Positions 8,421 through 18,300 of a stretch of 64,000 bases of DNA are shown here, in pieces. A model generated the notes under the pieces. That model did no database searches, was not told where the DNA came from, and saw only the letters and a list, made by a program, of their open reading frames with translations. The stretch is from Candidatus Krumholzibacteriia bacterium (GTDB lineage: Bacteria > Krumholzibacteriota > Krumholzibacteriia > G020349025). The stretch is taken from contig DASRJW010000101.1 in NCBI GenBank assembly GCA_035649275.1, forward strand, positions 210,209-274,208. Reading direction: 5' to 3'. Position 1 is the first letter of the stretch, and the number at the start of each line of letters is the position of its first letter. The position numbers and the translations under genes were made by a program.

Positions 8421-10331
8421 CTAGAAAGCCGGTCCGATGGTGAAGTGGAAGACGCGCTCGGGCTGGGTCGGGTTGTAGTCCGTGATCCGGATGCCGTAGT
8501 CGCCCCGCAGCGGTCCGATGGGCGTCTGCAGCCAGAGGCCGGGGCCGACCGCCACTTCGAGGCTGCGGTAGCCGATCTCCTCCAGCGTCGGCCACACCTG
8601 TCCGACGTCGATGAACGCCGCCGCCCGGAACCTCCAGAAGAGCGGGAAACGGAGCTCGAGGGAGCTTTCGAGCTTGGCCTCGCCGCCGTAGGGGGCGCCG
8701 CTCGCGTCCAGCGGGCCGAGCTCGCGGCGCTCGAAGCCGCGGTGCGACGCGGCACCGCCGGAGTAGTAGCGCTTGTTGGGGAGCAGTACCTCGGAAGAAC
8801 CCGTGGGTGCACCGAGTGCGAAGAGGGCACGGCAGGCGACCTGCGTGCGCTTCATGATCGGGATGTAGACGGTCGCACCGGCACCCGCGAGGTAATAGGA
8901 ATTGTCCGAGCCGAGGTCATCCGGGGCCCACTCGGAAGAGAAGCCCACGGAGTGGCCACGGGTGGCGCTCACCGGGTCGTCCGTGGCCCGCCGCGATGCT
9001 TCGAAGCGGAGTGCGGTGAGGAGCCCGTCCTGGATCGGCCCGGGGCTCGCGCCCACCACCGTCTCGGTGACCTGGACGTTGGAGACATCCAGACCGAGGA
9101 GGACATGGGTGGCGAAGGAGCGGTTGTACCGCAGCGTCAGGAGGGCGCCGGAGGTGACGCTCGTGTAGCTATCCTCGCTCTCCCTTTCCGCCCGCAGCGT
9201 GGTGATGCCCGTGGTGCGCGGTCCGGTGAGAGCGGGCCACCAGGTGGAGACATCCGCCTTCTGCAGGAACGGGGAGATCGACGCGCCGGCCGACACGCCC
9301 TTGCCGCCGCCGAACAGGTTCCGGTTCGTCCAGCGCGCCATGCCCTGGATCTCGTCATCGCTCCAGTAACGCAAGGACGCTTGCAGGTACGTGGGGCGGC
9401 GTTCGACGAGGCTGACGACGACGTCCACCGTGTCGGAGGCGGTGTCCACGATCTCCACCCGGGTTTGCTGAAAGAGGTTCAGAGTGCGCAGGTTTTCCCG
9501 CGCGTCGTCCAGGGCCTGCGGTGCATAGCGCTCGCCCCGCTCGATGCCCGTGGTTTTTCCCGCCAGGCCCTCGAGGTCGGGGCTCGCGCCCTCGATCCGC
9601 ACGCCGCCGAAGTAGGACACCGCCCCCGGATGTGCCTCGAAGTGTAAGTGGACGCGCGTCGAGTCGAGCCACTCCAGGTGCGAGGCGACGCGGGCGCGCG
9701 CGTAGCCCCTCTCCTGCAGGCGGGAGGCGAGGGCTTGGGCGCTGGTCTCGACCTCGGAGTCCACCAGCACGTCACCCGGGACGATGGCGATCCTCGTTGC
9801 CTCCTTGGCGAGCGCCGGCGGCAGGCTGTCGGCGCTCACTGCCGCCGCCACCACCGCGGGGCCGGGATCGATGCGCAGCAAGACCGCGAGCTCTTCGCCC
9901 TTGCCCCGGGGCTGTACTTCCGGCGCGACCGTGGCGCGCGGATAGCCACGCCGCGCCAGGAAGAGACGCGCGCGTTGCACGTCTTCCTCCAGCTTTTCCG
10001 GGAAGAAGATCTGCTGCTCCTTCTTCAGCAGACCCGTGCGGGCGAGCGCGAGGCCCTTCTCGAGCTGTTCTTTCATGCTCGGCTCGAGCCCAGTGATGTC
10101 GAACGACCCTACCTTCCAACCCCAGTACGATTCCCAATCGGCGGCTGCCGTCGGGGCGCTGGTGGCAGCGAGACCGGAGCTGGCGGCTGGAACGACTGTG
10201 GTCGCGGTCGCGGCGGGCGCGACGTCGGCGCTCGCGAGCAGGGGAACGACGAGAGCGGCGGCGAGGACGCGCCGGGCCGTGACGGGTCGGAGGGCTGCGC
10301 GACGGCCAAGAGAAAGTAGGGCCCAGTGCAT
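8421..10331 (-). CDS. Omp85-family outer membrane assembly protein (TamA/BamA type)
   Basis: 636 residues. It has a signal peptide (hydrophobic segment about residues 20-40), then POTRA-like repeats to about residue 330, e.g. the VDSEVETSAQALASRLQERG region. A C-terminal 16-strand-type barrel of the surface antigen/D15 family follows, with GGAASHRGFERRELGP (a VRGF/Y-like motif) and a terminal Phe (FHFTIGPAF), the outer-membrane targeting signature. Because the next gene encodes TamB, this is more likely the TamA-like partner than the housekeeping BamA. Typical BamA has five POTRAs and about 750-800 residues, and this protein is shorter. Confidence 0.88.
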   Translation of the reverse strand: MHWALLSLGRRAALRPVTARRVLAAALVVPLLASADVAPAATATTVVPAASSGLAATSAPTAAADWESYWGWKVGSFDITGLEPSMKEQLEKGLALARTGLLKKEQQIFFPEKLEEDVQRARLFLARRGYPRATVAPEVQPRGKGEELAVLLRIDPGPAVVAAAVSADSLPPALAKEATRIAIVPGDVLVDSEVETSAQALASRLQERGYARARVASHLEWLDSTRVHLHFEAHPGAVSYFGGVRIEGASPDLEGLAGKTTGIERGERYAPQALDDARENLRTLNLFQQTRVEIVDTASDTVDVVVSLVERRPTYLQASLRYWSDDEIQGMARWTNRNLFGGGKGVSAGASISPFLQKADVSTWWPALTGPRTTGITTLRAERESEDSYTSVTSGALLTLRYNRSFATHVLLGLDVSNVQVTETVVGASPGPIQDGLLTALRFEASRRATDDPVSATRGHSVGFSSEWAPDDLGSDNSYYLAGAGATVYIPIMKRTQVACRALFALGAPTGSSEVLLPNKRYYSGGAASHRGFERRELGPLDASGAPYGGEAKLESSLELRFPLFWRFRAAAFIDVGQVWPTLEEIGYRSLEVAVGPGLWLQTPIGPLRGDYGIRITDYNPTQPERVFHFTIGPAF

Positions 10332-10484
10332 GCGGCGAATATATCATCGAGCGCGAAAGGCATACGCAGCACGCGTCACGGAGCTCGGCTCTGGGCGCCG
10401 ATCACGGCGGGAATGCGTTTGCGCCGCGCCCCCGTCGCATGGCAGAATCGCGGCGACCGGCATCTCCCCATCAAGGAGGCACAC

Positions 10485-11144
10485 GTGAACTGGACGAGAC
10501 TGGTGCTGGCTGCAGCCATGCTCGCGGTGCTGCCAGGCGCGGCGGCGGCGCAGCGCAGCAGCGGCGGCTCTACGGGCGTGCATCGCTTCGAGATCACACC
10601 CTACGGAGGCTACAGCTGGACCTTCGCCCGGGACTTCTACTATGGCCCGACGCTCGGGCGCCTCGATGTGTCCGACAGCGGCATCTGGGGCATCGCCCTC
10701 GACATCAACACGCCTTACCAGCCAGGGTCGCAGATCGAACTCCTCTATAGCCGCCAGGACAGCGAGCTCGAGTTCGACACCGCCAATCTCGTCGGCACCG
10801 GCAGAAACACTGCAGACCTCTCGGTGGAGTACTTGCATATCGGCGGCCTCTACGGCCAGCGGCGGGGCCAGGTCTTCCCCTTCGGCGTGCTCACCTTGGG
10901 CGGGACGCGCTATGCCTCCAAGGACCTGGGCGAGGACATCTGGAAGTTCTCCATCATCTTCGGCTTCGGCGCCAAGGTGTACGCCAACGAGAGGTTCGGT
11001 CTGCGCATTCAGGGCCGCTTCCCCTTCTCCGTCTTCAGCGGCGGAGGCTCCGTCGGCTGCGGCAGCGGCGGTTGCTACACCTCCGTCGGCGGCACCGGCC
11101 TCGCCCAGTTCGACGTCGGCGCCGGCGTCATGCTCCTCATGTAG
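10485..11144 (+). CDS. Outer membrane beta-barrel protein
   Basis: 219 residues with an N-terminal signal peptide ending near AAAAQ and then alternating amphipathic strands typical of a small 8-stranded porin/OmpW-like barrel. Short aromatic-rich strands include GYSWTFARDFYYGP, and a Gly/Cys-rich loop is present near the end (VGCGSGGCYTSVGG). I set the start at GTG 10485 because AAGGAGG lies 7 nt upstream and the signal peptide begins there; a longer in-frame reading from 10326 has no such support. It is divergent from the Omp85 gene. No substrate can be inferred. Confidence 0.75.
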   Translation: MNWTRLVLAAAMLAVLPGAAAAQRSSGGSTGVHRFEITPYGGYSWTFARDFYYGPTLGRLDVSDSGIWGIALDINTPYQPGSQIELLYSRQDSELEFDTANLVGTGRNTADLSVEYLHIGGLYGQRRGQVFPFGVLTLGGTRYASKDLGEDIWKFSIIFGFGAKVYANERFGLRIQGRFPFSVFSGGGSVGCGSGGCYTSVGGTGLAQFDVGAGVMLLM

Positions 11145-11152
11145 GAAGAAGA

Positions 11153-11187
11153 AGGCCGAGGTCCCGGTGTTCCAGAGACCTCGGCCT
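11153..11187. terminator. Hairpin between convergent genes
   Basis: An 11-bp perfect inverted repeat (AGGCCGAGGTC and GACCTCGGCCT, 13-nt loop) starts 9 bp after the barrel gene stop. It lies between that gene and the convergent gene ending at 11245. There is no clear T-run, so it may act on both strands or only as an mRNA end-stabiliser. Confidence 0.55.
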
Positions 11188-11244
11188 CGTCGTGCGGCCC
11201 GGGAGCGGATGTGTCCGGGCCCATCTGTCCGCCCGCCGCCGCTC

Positions 11245-11739
11245 CTACTTCCCGCGCTTCGCTACCAGGGGCATCTCGGCGGCGATCTGCGTGTCGAGCA
11301 GCAGACCGATCTGGCGCTCCACCTGGATGAAGCGCGCGGCCTCGGTGGCGTTGAGCGCCTTCTCGACTTTCTTGAAATAGTCCTTGCGCAGCTTCGTGCG
11401 CTCGTCCTCGACCTTGAACATCTGCTCGGTGAGCTCCTTCGCCTTCACATCGGTCATCGTCTCGTAGTTCGCCGCGTAGTCCTTGATGAGGGCGATCCGG
11501 GCGTCGCCGTTCTTGGACAGCTCGACCTCGTACTGACGGTAGATGGGCCAGAAGATGTCGGCTTCCTGCGGGGTGAACTTCATGGCCGCGGTGAGGAGTT
11601 CGACCTTCTGGGTCTTGATGTCCGACCGCAGCAGCTCGAGCCACTCCTCCTGTGCCAGGGCGCCCGCGGGAAGCAGGAGCGCAGCGACGCCGGCGGCACC
11701 GAGGAGTGCGGCAAACGGAGTCCAAACTCGACGCAACAT
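11245..11739 (-). CDS. Small periplasmic helical protein (Spy/CpxP-like)
   Basis: 164 residues. It has a clear signal peptide (Ala/Leu-rich, ending ALA-QEE) and a mature part that is almost entirely charged helix, e.g. VKAKELTEQMFKVEDERTKL, as in LTXXQ/Spy-like periplasmic chaperones and metal-stress proteins. No cysteines or obvious metal ligands are present. ATG 11739 has a good GGAGG 8 nt upstream (TCGGAGGAACAAGC). The upstream extension to 11820 is out-of-family sequence and is rejected. Assignment to a named family is by overall character only. Confidence 0.65.
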   Translation of the reverse strand: MLRRVWTPFAALLGAAGVAALLLPAGALAQEEWLELLRSDIKTQKVELLTAAMKFTPQEADIFWPIYRQYEVELSKNGDARIALIKDYAANYETMTDVKAKELTEQMFKVEDERTKLRKDYFKKVEKALNATEAARFIQVERQIGLLLDTQIAAEMPLVAKRGK

Positions 11740-11816
11740 GCTTGTTCCTCCGAAACCTTTTGTGTGGCGCAAGCGCCACAGTGACACAACGTGAGGGGCT
11801 CGCGTACCGCCCCGGA

Positions 11817-12425
11817 TCACATCCAGGCCATACCGACCCGGAAGTTGAGATACATCTCTTCGTCGTCACCGCCCGGCGAAGCCCAGTTGAACCGGACGCT
11901 GATCAAGCCCGCGGCCTGCCAGCCGACGCGCCAGGCGATGCCCGCCTCGGGGGCGATGCCGAAGTGCCAGGTGTCTTCGTCGAGGACGTAGATCTCACCC
12001 AGCTCCACCCGGCGCTCGATCAAGTACGCCCCGAGCCCGAGCCCCACGTGCAGGCGCGGCTTGCCCGGCTGCCCGAGGTAGTAGTGGGCGTTGACGAGCA
12101 TGGGGAAGGAGTTGATGTAGCGCTTCTGCGCCGCGAACACGTCCACTCCCTGCGAGACCGGCGCTACGCCGGTGAACTCCTTGTCCATCTCGTGCCAGGC
12201 GAAGACGAAGCCCACGGAGGCATTGTCGTTCACCATCTTGCGTCCCTCGAGGCTGAGCCCGAGCCAGCTGAAGTCGCCGGCGAACTCCTTGGTGTCCTCG
12301 AGGGGCATCGAGGTGTCGTAGCTGACCCCGAACCAGTAGTCCTGGGCATGGGCGGCCGAGGCCAGGAGGACCGACGCCAGGAGCACTGCAACGAGTTTCC
12401 CCTTGTTTCTCTTTCCGGAAACCAA
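11817..12425 (-). CDS. OmpW-like outer membrane beta-barrel protein
   Basis: 202 residues. A signal peptide (KLVAVLLASVLLASAAHAQ) is followed by paired amphipathic strands and ends on an aromatic-rich strand (YLNFRVGMAWM). Size and strand pattern fit an 8-stranded barrel. The start is a TTG at 12425 with AGGAGG 7 nt upstream; no ATG is available near the signal peptide. It is the second gene of a minus-strand run of envelope genes (DUF4136 lipoproteins upstream, Spy-like gene downstream). The stop of the preceding lipoprotein gene lies 15 nt upstream. Confidence 0.72.
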   Translation of the reverse strand: MVSGKRNKGKLVAVLLASVLLASAAHAQDYWFGVSYDTSMPLEDTKEFAGDFSWLGLSLEGRKMVNDNASVGFVFAWHEMDKEFTGVAPVSQGVDVFAAQKRYINSFPMLVNAHYYLGQPGKPRLHVGLGLGAYLIERRVELGEIYVLDEDTWHFGIAPEAGIAWRVGWQAAGLISVRFNWASPGGDDEEMYLNFRVGMAWM

Positions 12426-12440
12426 AGTGTGCCCTCCTGA

Positions 12441-13097
12441 CTAGTCGATGTCGAGATACGATGACTGCGAGAACGCCTGGTCGATGGCCGCATTGATGCG
12501 GGACACCGATGTGTTGCTCTTGTTGACCAGCCCGTTCGCCCTCGCCGCCCAGATGACCGGAACCGTGTCGGGTGGCGGCCCTGTGACCGGCGGCGGATCC
12601 ACCATGTCGATGAAGAGCGTTCCCGTCGTGTAGGTGGTCACGGTGGTGCAGCAGGGATAGCCCCAGCCCCAGCCCCCGCTGGGGTACCCAGGATACCAAC
12701 CCCACCAGCCGCCCCAGTAGGGCGGGTAGGCCCAGATGTCCACGTTCTGAGCCACGAGCGCCGCCACGGTGACCACGACTGTGGCTTGGGTGCTGTCGGT
12801 CTGTTCCGTCCATCCTCGGCTCACGAGGTTGCTGCGAATGCGCCCCAGGACGGCGGCGTCGTTCGAGTGGTCGATCTCGATGTAGCCCGGATCGCTGGGA
12901 TCCCCGAAGTCCGCCACCCGGTTGGGCAGGAAAAAGGTCTGGTAGCTGCGGAAGTTCGTTTGCGGGTCGTGCACCGTTGCGACGACGTCAGAAACCGGGG
13001 CATCCCCTGGGTAGCAGCCGGAGAGGCCGACCCAGAGCGCCCCGACGGCCCCCAGTGCCAGGCCCGCTCGTCGCGTCCAAGTCGTGGGAGAGTTCAT
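12441..13097 (-). CDS. DUF4136-type lipoprotein
   Basis: 218 residues. The signal peptide ends with the lipobox LSGC, Cys near residue 28. The mature part follows the DUF4136 pattern: an early FRSYQTFFLPN segment, a central predicted strand-helix unit (RIRSNLVSRGW), an aromatic and glycine-rich insertion (WAYPPYWGGWWGWYPGYPSGG), then a strand preceding TGTLFIDMVD. Proteins of this family are periplasmic lipoproteins of unknown function. It is paired with a second DUF4136 lipoprotein just upstream, so this may be a local duplication. Confidence 0.8.
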   Translation of the reverse strand: MNSPTTWTRRAGLALGAVGALWVGLSGCYPGDAPVSDVVATVHDPQTNFRSYQTFFLPNRVADFGDPSDPGYIEIDHSNDAAVLGRIRSNLVSRGWTEQTDSTQATVVVTVAALVAQNVDIWAYPPYWGGWWGWYPGYPSGGWGWGYPCCTTVTTYTTGTLFIDMVDPPPVTGPPPDTVPVIWAARANGLVNKSNTSVSRINAAIDQAFSQSSYLDID

Positions 13098-13160
13098 CGT
13101 CCACTTACTCCATTCGGATTGAGGTCCTCGAAACTCAGGGGAAGCGAAGCAAACGCGCCC

Positions 13161-13721
13161 TCATTTGGCCGGCGGCCCCGGGGGGAACTTCTGGAAGATG
13201 CCGGCCACGGCTTCCTGGATGCGGACGTTGCGCTGCTCCGGGCTCGCCGACGGATTGATGGTCGCCGTGGCGGTGCCGCGCCAGGCCATCGCCTTGGTGG
13301 CGGCATCGAAGATGTCGATGATCAGGGTGCCCTCGGTGTAGGAATACGCTTCCACCTGCGTGCCACCGTACCAGCCGTAGTAGCCCCAGCCCGTGTAGTA
13401 CGAGTTGAAGTCCACCTTGTTCTGCGTCGTGGCCACGAAGTTCACCACGAAATCGGCCGGAGGCGTCTCCGTCTTCGTGCAGCCTTTGGCCGTCAGATTC
13501 TCGTCGATGGCGGCGATGAAGCGCTTCTCCAGGAGCTCGTTCACCCCCGTGGGGTGCTGCTGCGCCGGGTCGGCGACCTGCATCCACATGTAGGTCTTGT
13601 ACTTCGAGAAGTCGATCTGAGGGTCGAAGTCCTGATTGTATTCGATGGTCGAGCAGCCGGCGAGGGCGGCTGCGAAGACAAGGGTCGTCGCCGGGGCAAC
13701 CTTGCGAACAGCGGCTTGCAT
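13161..13721 (-). CDS. DUF4136-type lipoprotein (second copy)
   Basis: 186 residues. The lipobox LAGC puts the lipidated Cys near residue 23. The mature part has FSKYKTYMWMQ near the start, KRFIAAIDENLTAKGC, a Tyr/Gly/Trp-rich stretch (YYTGWGYYGWYGG), then EGTLIIDIFDAATKAMAWRG, all in the same order as in the downstream lipoprotein. ATG 13721 overlaps the stop of the coiled-coil gene (ATGA) and has GGAG 6 nt upstream. That argues against reading the same frame upstream to 14381, where the sequence is an antisense shadow. Confidence 0.82.
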   Translation of the reverse strand: MQAAVRKVAPATTLVFAAALAGCSTIEYNQDFDPQIDFSKYKTYMWMQVADPAQQHPTGVNELLEKRFIAAIDENLTAKGCTKTETPPADFVVNFVATTQNKVDFNSYYTGWGYYGWYGGTQVEAYSYTEGTLIIDIFDAATKAMAWRGTATATINPSASPEQRNVRIQEAVAGIFQKFPPGPPAK

Positions 13722-14029
13722 CAACTCTCCTTGCGCTTGGAGTCTTCTCCGGCCGGCCGGCGCCCGGCGGTCAGAGAGCGGATCTTCTGGAAGCCCTTCT
13801 TGATCTCCTCGGCGGCGAGCTCGAGGCCGGCGCCGACCCCCTCGGCGGTCTCGCCCATGGCTTGGGCCACCGGCTTGGCGCGGGTGTGCAGCTCGGCCAA
13901 CTTCTTTTCCAATACTTCCCACTCCTGGCGCGCCTCGGCCTTGCCGAGGTGGATCTTGAGCGCCAGCTCGTCGCGTTCCTTCTTCAAGGCCGCGAGGGTC
14001 TCCTCGAGCTTGCGGCGGTCGTCCTTCAT
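13721..14029 (-). CDS. Short coiled-coil protein
   Basis: 102 residues with no signal peptide. The N-terminal 50 residues are a heptad-rich charged helix (LEETLAALKKERDELALKI), followed by a Gly/Ala-rich amphipathic region and a basic tail. It is probably cytoplasmic or peripherally membrane-associated. It is the first gene of a run with two DUF4136 lipoproteins and overlaps the first by 4 nt. I do not recognise a family. Confidence 0.55.
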   Translation of the reverse strand: MKDDRRKLEETLAALKKERDELALKIHLGKAEARQEWEVLEKKLAELHTRAKPVAQAMGETAEGVGAGLELAAEEIKKGFQKIRSLTAGRRPAGEDSKRKES

Positions 14030-14208
14030 GGGTCCCCCCCCTCCGAAAGAGGTGCTCCAGGTCTCGCAGTGCCGGCGGGCCAGTATAGCGCAGCCTGGGA
14101 CGACATTGCCTACTGCCCGATGGGGTCGTCCAGGTGCAACAGGGCTGGACGCGGGCGCCTAACCATACGATGCTCCGTCGGCGCGTCCGGAGACAAAGGG
14201 GGCGGTTC

Positions 14209-15204
14209 ATGAAGAGGTCCCTTTGGGCGGGCGTGTTCCTCTTGCCGCTCACTTTCGGGCTCGGCTGCTCCTCCAAAAAGGACGGGCAAGCCGAAGAGAA
14301 AACGCAGGCCCCAGCGCCAGCGCCGGAGAGCATCCGCGGCTTCTCCGAGAACTTGACATTGGCCCAACTCAAGAATGCCACCTATCGCGGTCTCGAAGGG
14401 ATCGCCAAACCGGTGACCTTGAGCTCCGGCAGCTGGGAGGGTGAGCCGCTGCGCCGGGGTGCGCGGTCACGGCCCGCGGTGCACTTCCTCCGTGACTTTC
14501 GTCTGCTGGGAGATGTCGATGGCGACGGCGCGGACGAGGCCGTGGTGCTCCTCGGTGTGAGCAGCGGCGGCTCGGGGGACATCATCCACCTGGCGGTCGT
14601 GAAGCGGCAGGGGTCGGAGGCGGTGAACGTCGCTACCGTTCGCCTCGGCGACCGCGTCCAACTGCGCGCCGGGCGCGTCGAAGCCAAGCGCCTCGTTCTC
14701 GATCTCGTGCAGGCCGGTGCCGACGATGCCATGTGCTGCCCCGGAGAGCTGGTCACCCGCGCCTGGGAATGGACCGGCACGGGGTTGCAAGAGGTTCCCA
14801 CCACGACACCACCAGGCCGCCTGTCGATGGAGACTCTGGCCGGCCCGGAATGGGTGCTGCGCCAGTGGTCGTGGGACGAGGCCGCGGCGGCGACGCCCGA
14901 GGTCACCTTGGTCTACCGCGACGGCAAGATCAACGGCCGCAGCGGCTGCAACCGCTACTTCGCCGCGGTCATCGACGGCGACCAGCCGGGAGATCTCCAT
15001 GTCGGCGCCGCTGCCGGGACGCGGATGGCCTGCCCGGAGGCCGTGGCTGCGGTGGAACGCCGCTTCCTCTCGCTGCTGCCGGGGGTGACGAAGTTCGGTT
15101 TCGTGGGAGGGAAGCTCGCGCTCACTTACGAGAAGGATGGCATCATCGCCACGATGTTGTTCGATCGCAGAACTTCCTTGCCCAGATACGGGTCGAGCCC
15201 ATAG
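14209..15204 (+). CDS. META-domain (HslJ-like) lipoprotein
   Basis: 331 residues. The signal peptide ends in LGC, so it is a lipoprotein (Cys near residue 20). A Pro/Ala linker follows, then a domain of about 130 residues with a calcium-loop-like GDVDGDGADEAV at about 100-111. The C-terminal META/HslJ domain (about residues 225-325) has the signature NGRSGCNRYFA and a later ACPEAVAAVERRFLSLL. META domains occur in envelope stress and antibiotic-resistance-related proteins, but no reaction is known. ATG 14209 has AAAGGGGG upstream and opens directly on the signal peptide. Confidence 0.82.
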   Translation: MKRSLWAGVFLLPLTFGLGCSSKKDGQAEEKTQAPAPAPESIRGFSENLTLAQLKNATYRGLEGIAKPVTLSSGSWEGEPLRRGARSRPAVHFLRDFRLLGDVDGDGADEAVVLLGVSSGGSGDIIHLAVVKRQGSEAVNVATVRLGDRVQLRAGRVEAKRLVLDLVQAGADDAMCCPGELVTRAWEWTGTGLQEVPTTTPPGRLSMETLAGPEWVLRQWSWDEAAAATPEVTLVYRDGKINGRSGCNRYFAAVIDGDQPGDLHVGAAAGTRMACPEAVAAVERRFLSLLPGVTKFGFVGGKLALTYEKDGIIATMLFDRRTSLPRYGSSP

Positions 15205-15311
15205 GATGCCACGGGTTCGCACGCTCTACCGCTCTTGGACATGTGTGCACGTCGCGGCCATGCCGCCGCACGGCGAATCCATGCCGACCCCGAGGGAGGG
15301 AAGAACAGGGA

Positions 15312-18300
15312 TTGCAGCCCGCGCCTGGCCATCCAGCCCCGCCTCTTGATGCGCCACGGGTGACACCGCCCGCTTTCCTGCATCGGATCTTCGAACGTAC
15401 CGCCGCCCGCTTCCCCGCGCAGATCGCCATCGAGATCCCGCCCTCGGCGGCGAACCCCCGCCGCGCCAGGCATACCTACGCCGCCATCGACGCCGCTGCC
15501 GAGCGCCTGGCGGCGCGACTGCGGCCCCTCGTCCGGGGGGAGTGCGTCGTCGCCATCCTCCTGCCACGGGTGTCGCACCACATCTTTGTGGCCCAGCTCG
15601 CCGTCCTCAAAGCCGGCGCCGCCTATACCTGCATCGAGCCCGACCTGCCCGCCGAGCGAGTCCGCTTCGTTCTCGAGGACTCCCGAGCGGTGGCGGTGCT
15701 GACCTCTTCAGCCTGGAAAGGCTTGGCGGAAGGCGCGGCTACCCCGGCGGAGCGATGCATCGATGCGGTGGCTTGTATCGATGCTCTCGAGGCGGGCCGC
15801 GATCACGAGGGACGCCACACCGCCGCAGCGAGGCGCGGCCGCTCGGCCGCCTCGAGGTCGGAAGTCGGTTCCGGAGCGCCGGTGGCCGGTGCTCCGCCCA
15901 CGCCCGCTTGGCTCCAGCCCACCAGCCTTTGCTACGTCATCTATACCTCGGGCACCACGGGCTGGCCCAAGGGCGTCATGATCGAGCATCGCAGCATCGT
16001 CAACCTGATGGTGGCGGATGCGGCCTTTTTCGACCTGAACCCGCGCGACCGTATCGGGCAACTTTCGTCTTGTGCCTACGACTCCTCGGTGGAGGAGATC
16101 TACCTCGCCTTTGCCGTGGGCGCGACGCTCGTCCTCATGGACGACGATGTGAACCGCTTGGGCCCGGACCTCGTGCCTTGGCTGCGGAAGGAACGCCTGA
16201 CGATGTTCTGTCCGGCCCCCACGCTTCTCCGTACTTGTCCGGAGGCGCGGCCGGAGCAGGACCTGCCGGATTTGCACACGATCTACGTCGGCGGCGAGGA
16301 GCTGACACCCGACGTGGCCAACCGCTGGGCGCCGGGCCGGAGGTTCGTCAACGGCTACGGACCGACGGAGTGCGCCGTCGTCGTCACCCAGGCGCGGGTG
16401 CGGGAGGGCTTGCCGATCACGATCGGTGCGCCGGTGGAGAACAACCGCGCCTGGATCTTGGACGCGGAGCTGCGCGAGGTGGGTGCAGGTGAAACGGGGG
16501 AGCTCTGCATCGAGGGCGTGAACGTGGCTCGCGGCTACCTCCACCGCCCGGACCTCACGCAGGAGAAGTTCGTCGACCACCCGCGATACGGCCGCATCTA
16601 TCGCACCGGGGATCTAGTGCAGCGGGACGCGGCGGGGGCGCTGCTCTACCTCGGGCGGATCGACGCGCAGGTGCAGATTCGCGGTCATCGCGTCGAGCTC
16701 GGCGCCATCGAATCGCACCTGTCCGAATGTGAGGGCATCGCCGCGGCCGCCTGCAAGCTGCAGGAGGACGGCCGTCTCGTCGCCTATGTGGTCTCCCGGA
16801 ACGGCAAGCCGCCGGGGGTGGAGACGCTCCGCTCCGGGCTCGCGCGCCGCCTGCCGGAGTACATGCTGCCCGTGCACTACATGTTCGTGGACGACCTGCC
16901 GCGGATGCCGGCGAGCGGCAAGATCGACCGCCGCGCTCTGCCGGAGATCCGCTTCGAGGACGAGGGGCGCGGCCGGCGCGAAGGCTCGGCGCCGCGGAGC
17001 GAGCTCGAGTGGCTGGTGGCGGACGCCATGGCGAAGCACCTGCGCTTCTCCAGTCACGTCTCGGTGTTCGACGATTTCTTCCACGACCTCGGAGGCAACT
17101 CGCTCATCGCCGCCCAGGTGATCTCGTCCTTGCGGGCCGACGAGCGCACCGCAGGTCTCACCGTGCGGGATCTGTACGAAGCGCGGACCATCGCGGCCCT
17201 CGCCGCCAAAGCGGCGCCGGGGAGCACGGCGCGGCAAAGAACGGCGCCGGTGACGCGCCGGCGCTGGTCCGGCCGCCGGGTCGCTCTCGGCTCGGTGGTT
17301 CAGTGCACCTGCATCCTCATGGGCGGAGTGGGCGCGGCCGCCGCGGCGTTCGTTCTCCTGCTGCACCTGCTCCCGGCGCTTCTCCAGCGCACCGGTCTGG
17401 CGTTCTTGGGCTTAGCCCTGCCGTGGCTGCTCTTCGCCGGTCGCGCTCTCTGGTTGCCCGTGGCGTTCCTCCTCGCGGTGGGGACGAAGAAGCTGCTCAT
17501 CGGTCGCTACACCGCCGGACGCACGCCCTACCTCGGCAGCCTGTACGTGCGGCACTGGATCGTGCAGCGCGTGGTGAGCCTCGTTCCGTGGGGGCTCTTG
17601 GAGGGAACGACCTTGAAGAACGCCTGCCTGCGCGCCCTGGGAGCGCGGGTCGGGCGCAACGTCACTATCCACACCGGGGTGGAGTTGCGCGCCGGTGGCT
17701 GGGACCTGCTCGAGATCGGCGACGACGTGACGCTCGGGCGCGACGCGATGCTCAAGCTCGCGAGCGTCCACGATCAGGAGTTCGTCCTCGGACCGATCAC
17801 GATCGGTAGCGGCGCGACGGTGGAGACGCGCGCTTGCCTGTCGGCGTACAGCAGCATGGGGGAGGAGAGCTGTCTCACCACGCTTTCCATGCTGCCCGCG
17901 GGCTCCAGCATCCCGCCGGGGGAGACCTGGGACGGGATCCCGGCCGCCGGTGTGGCGCGGACGCGGCCCGCGCCTGCGCTCACCACGCAGGAGCGCCATT
18001 GGTCGCCGGCGGCGCACGGCGCCTTGCTTCTCTTGCTGGAGTTCGTCCTCGGGCCGCTCGTGCAGTTGCCGTTCTTCGCCGTCCTCCTCGGCTGCGCTCT
18101 GTACTGGCAGGTCGATGGCGCCGGTGTCGTCCGCTGGCTTTGGGCCCCGCAAGCGCCGGCGCCCGGAACTCTCGTCGTTCTCGCCCTGGCGGTGATGCTG
18201 GGGGCGGCGCTGGTCCTGCCGCTTCGCGCCCTCGCCTGCCGCGCCATGGGGCGAACACCGGCGGGAGTGCACTCGCGCTGGGGTTTCCACTTCCTGCGCC

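Noticed and set aside
13722-14381. Upstream extension of the DUF4136 lipoprotein frame to 14381
   Set aside because: The region is covered by a coiled-coil gene and the antisense of the META lipoprotein gene. The lipoprotein has its own ATG, ribosome-binding site and signal peptide at 13721.
14733-15311. Upstream extension of the peptide synthetase frame
   Set aside because: It overlaps the META lipoprotein gene in another frame and shows no domain.
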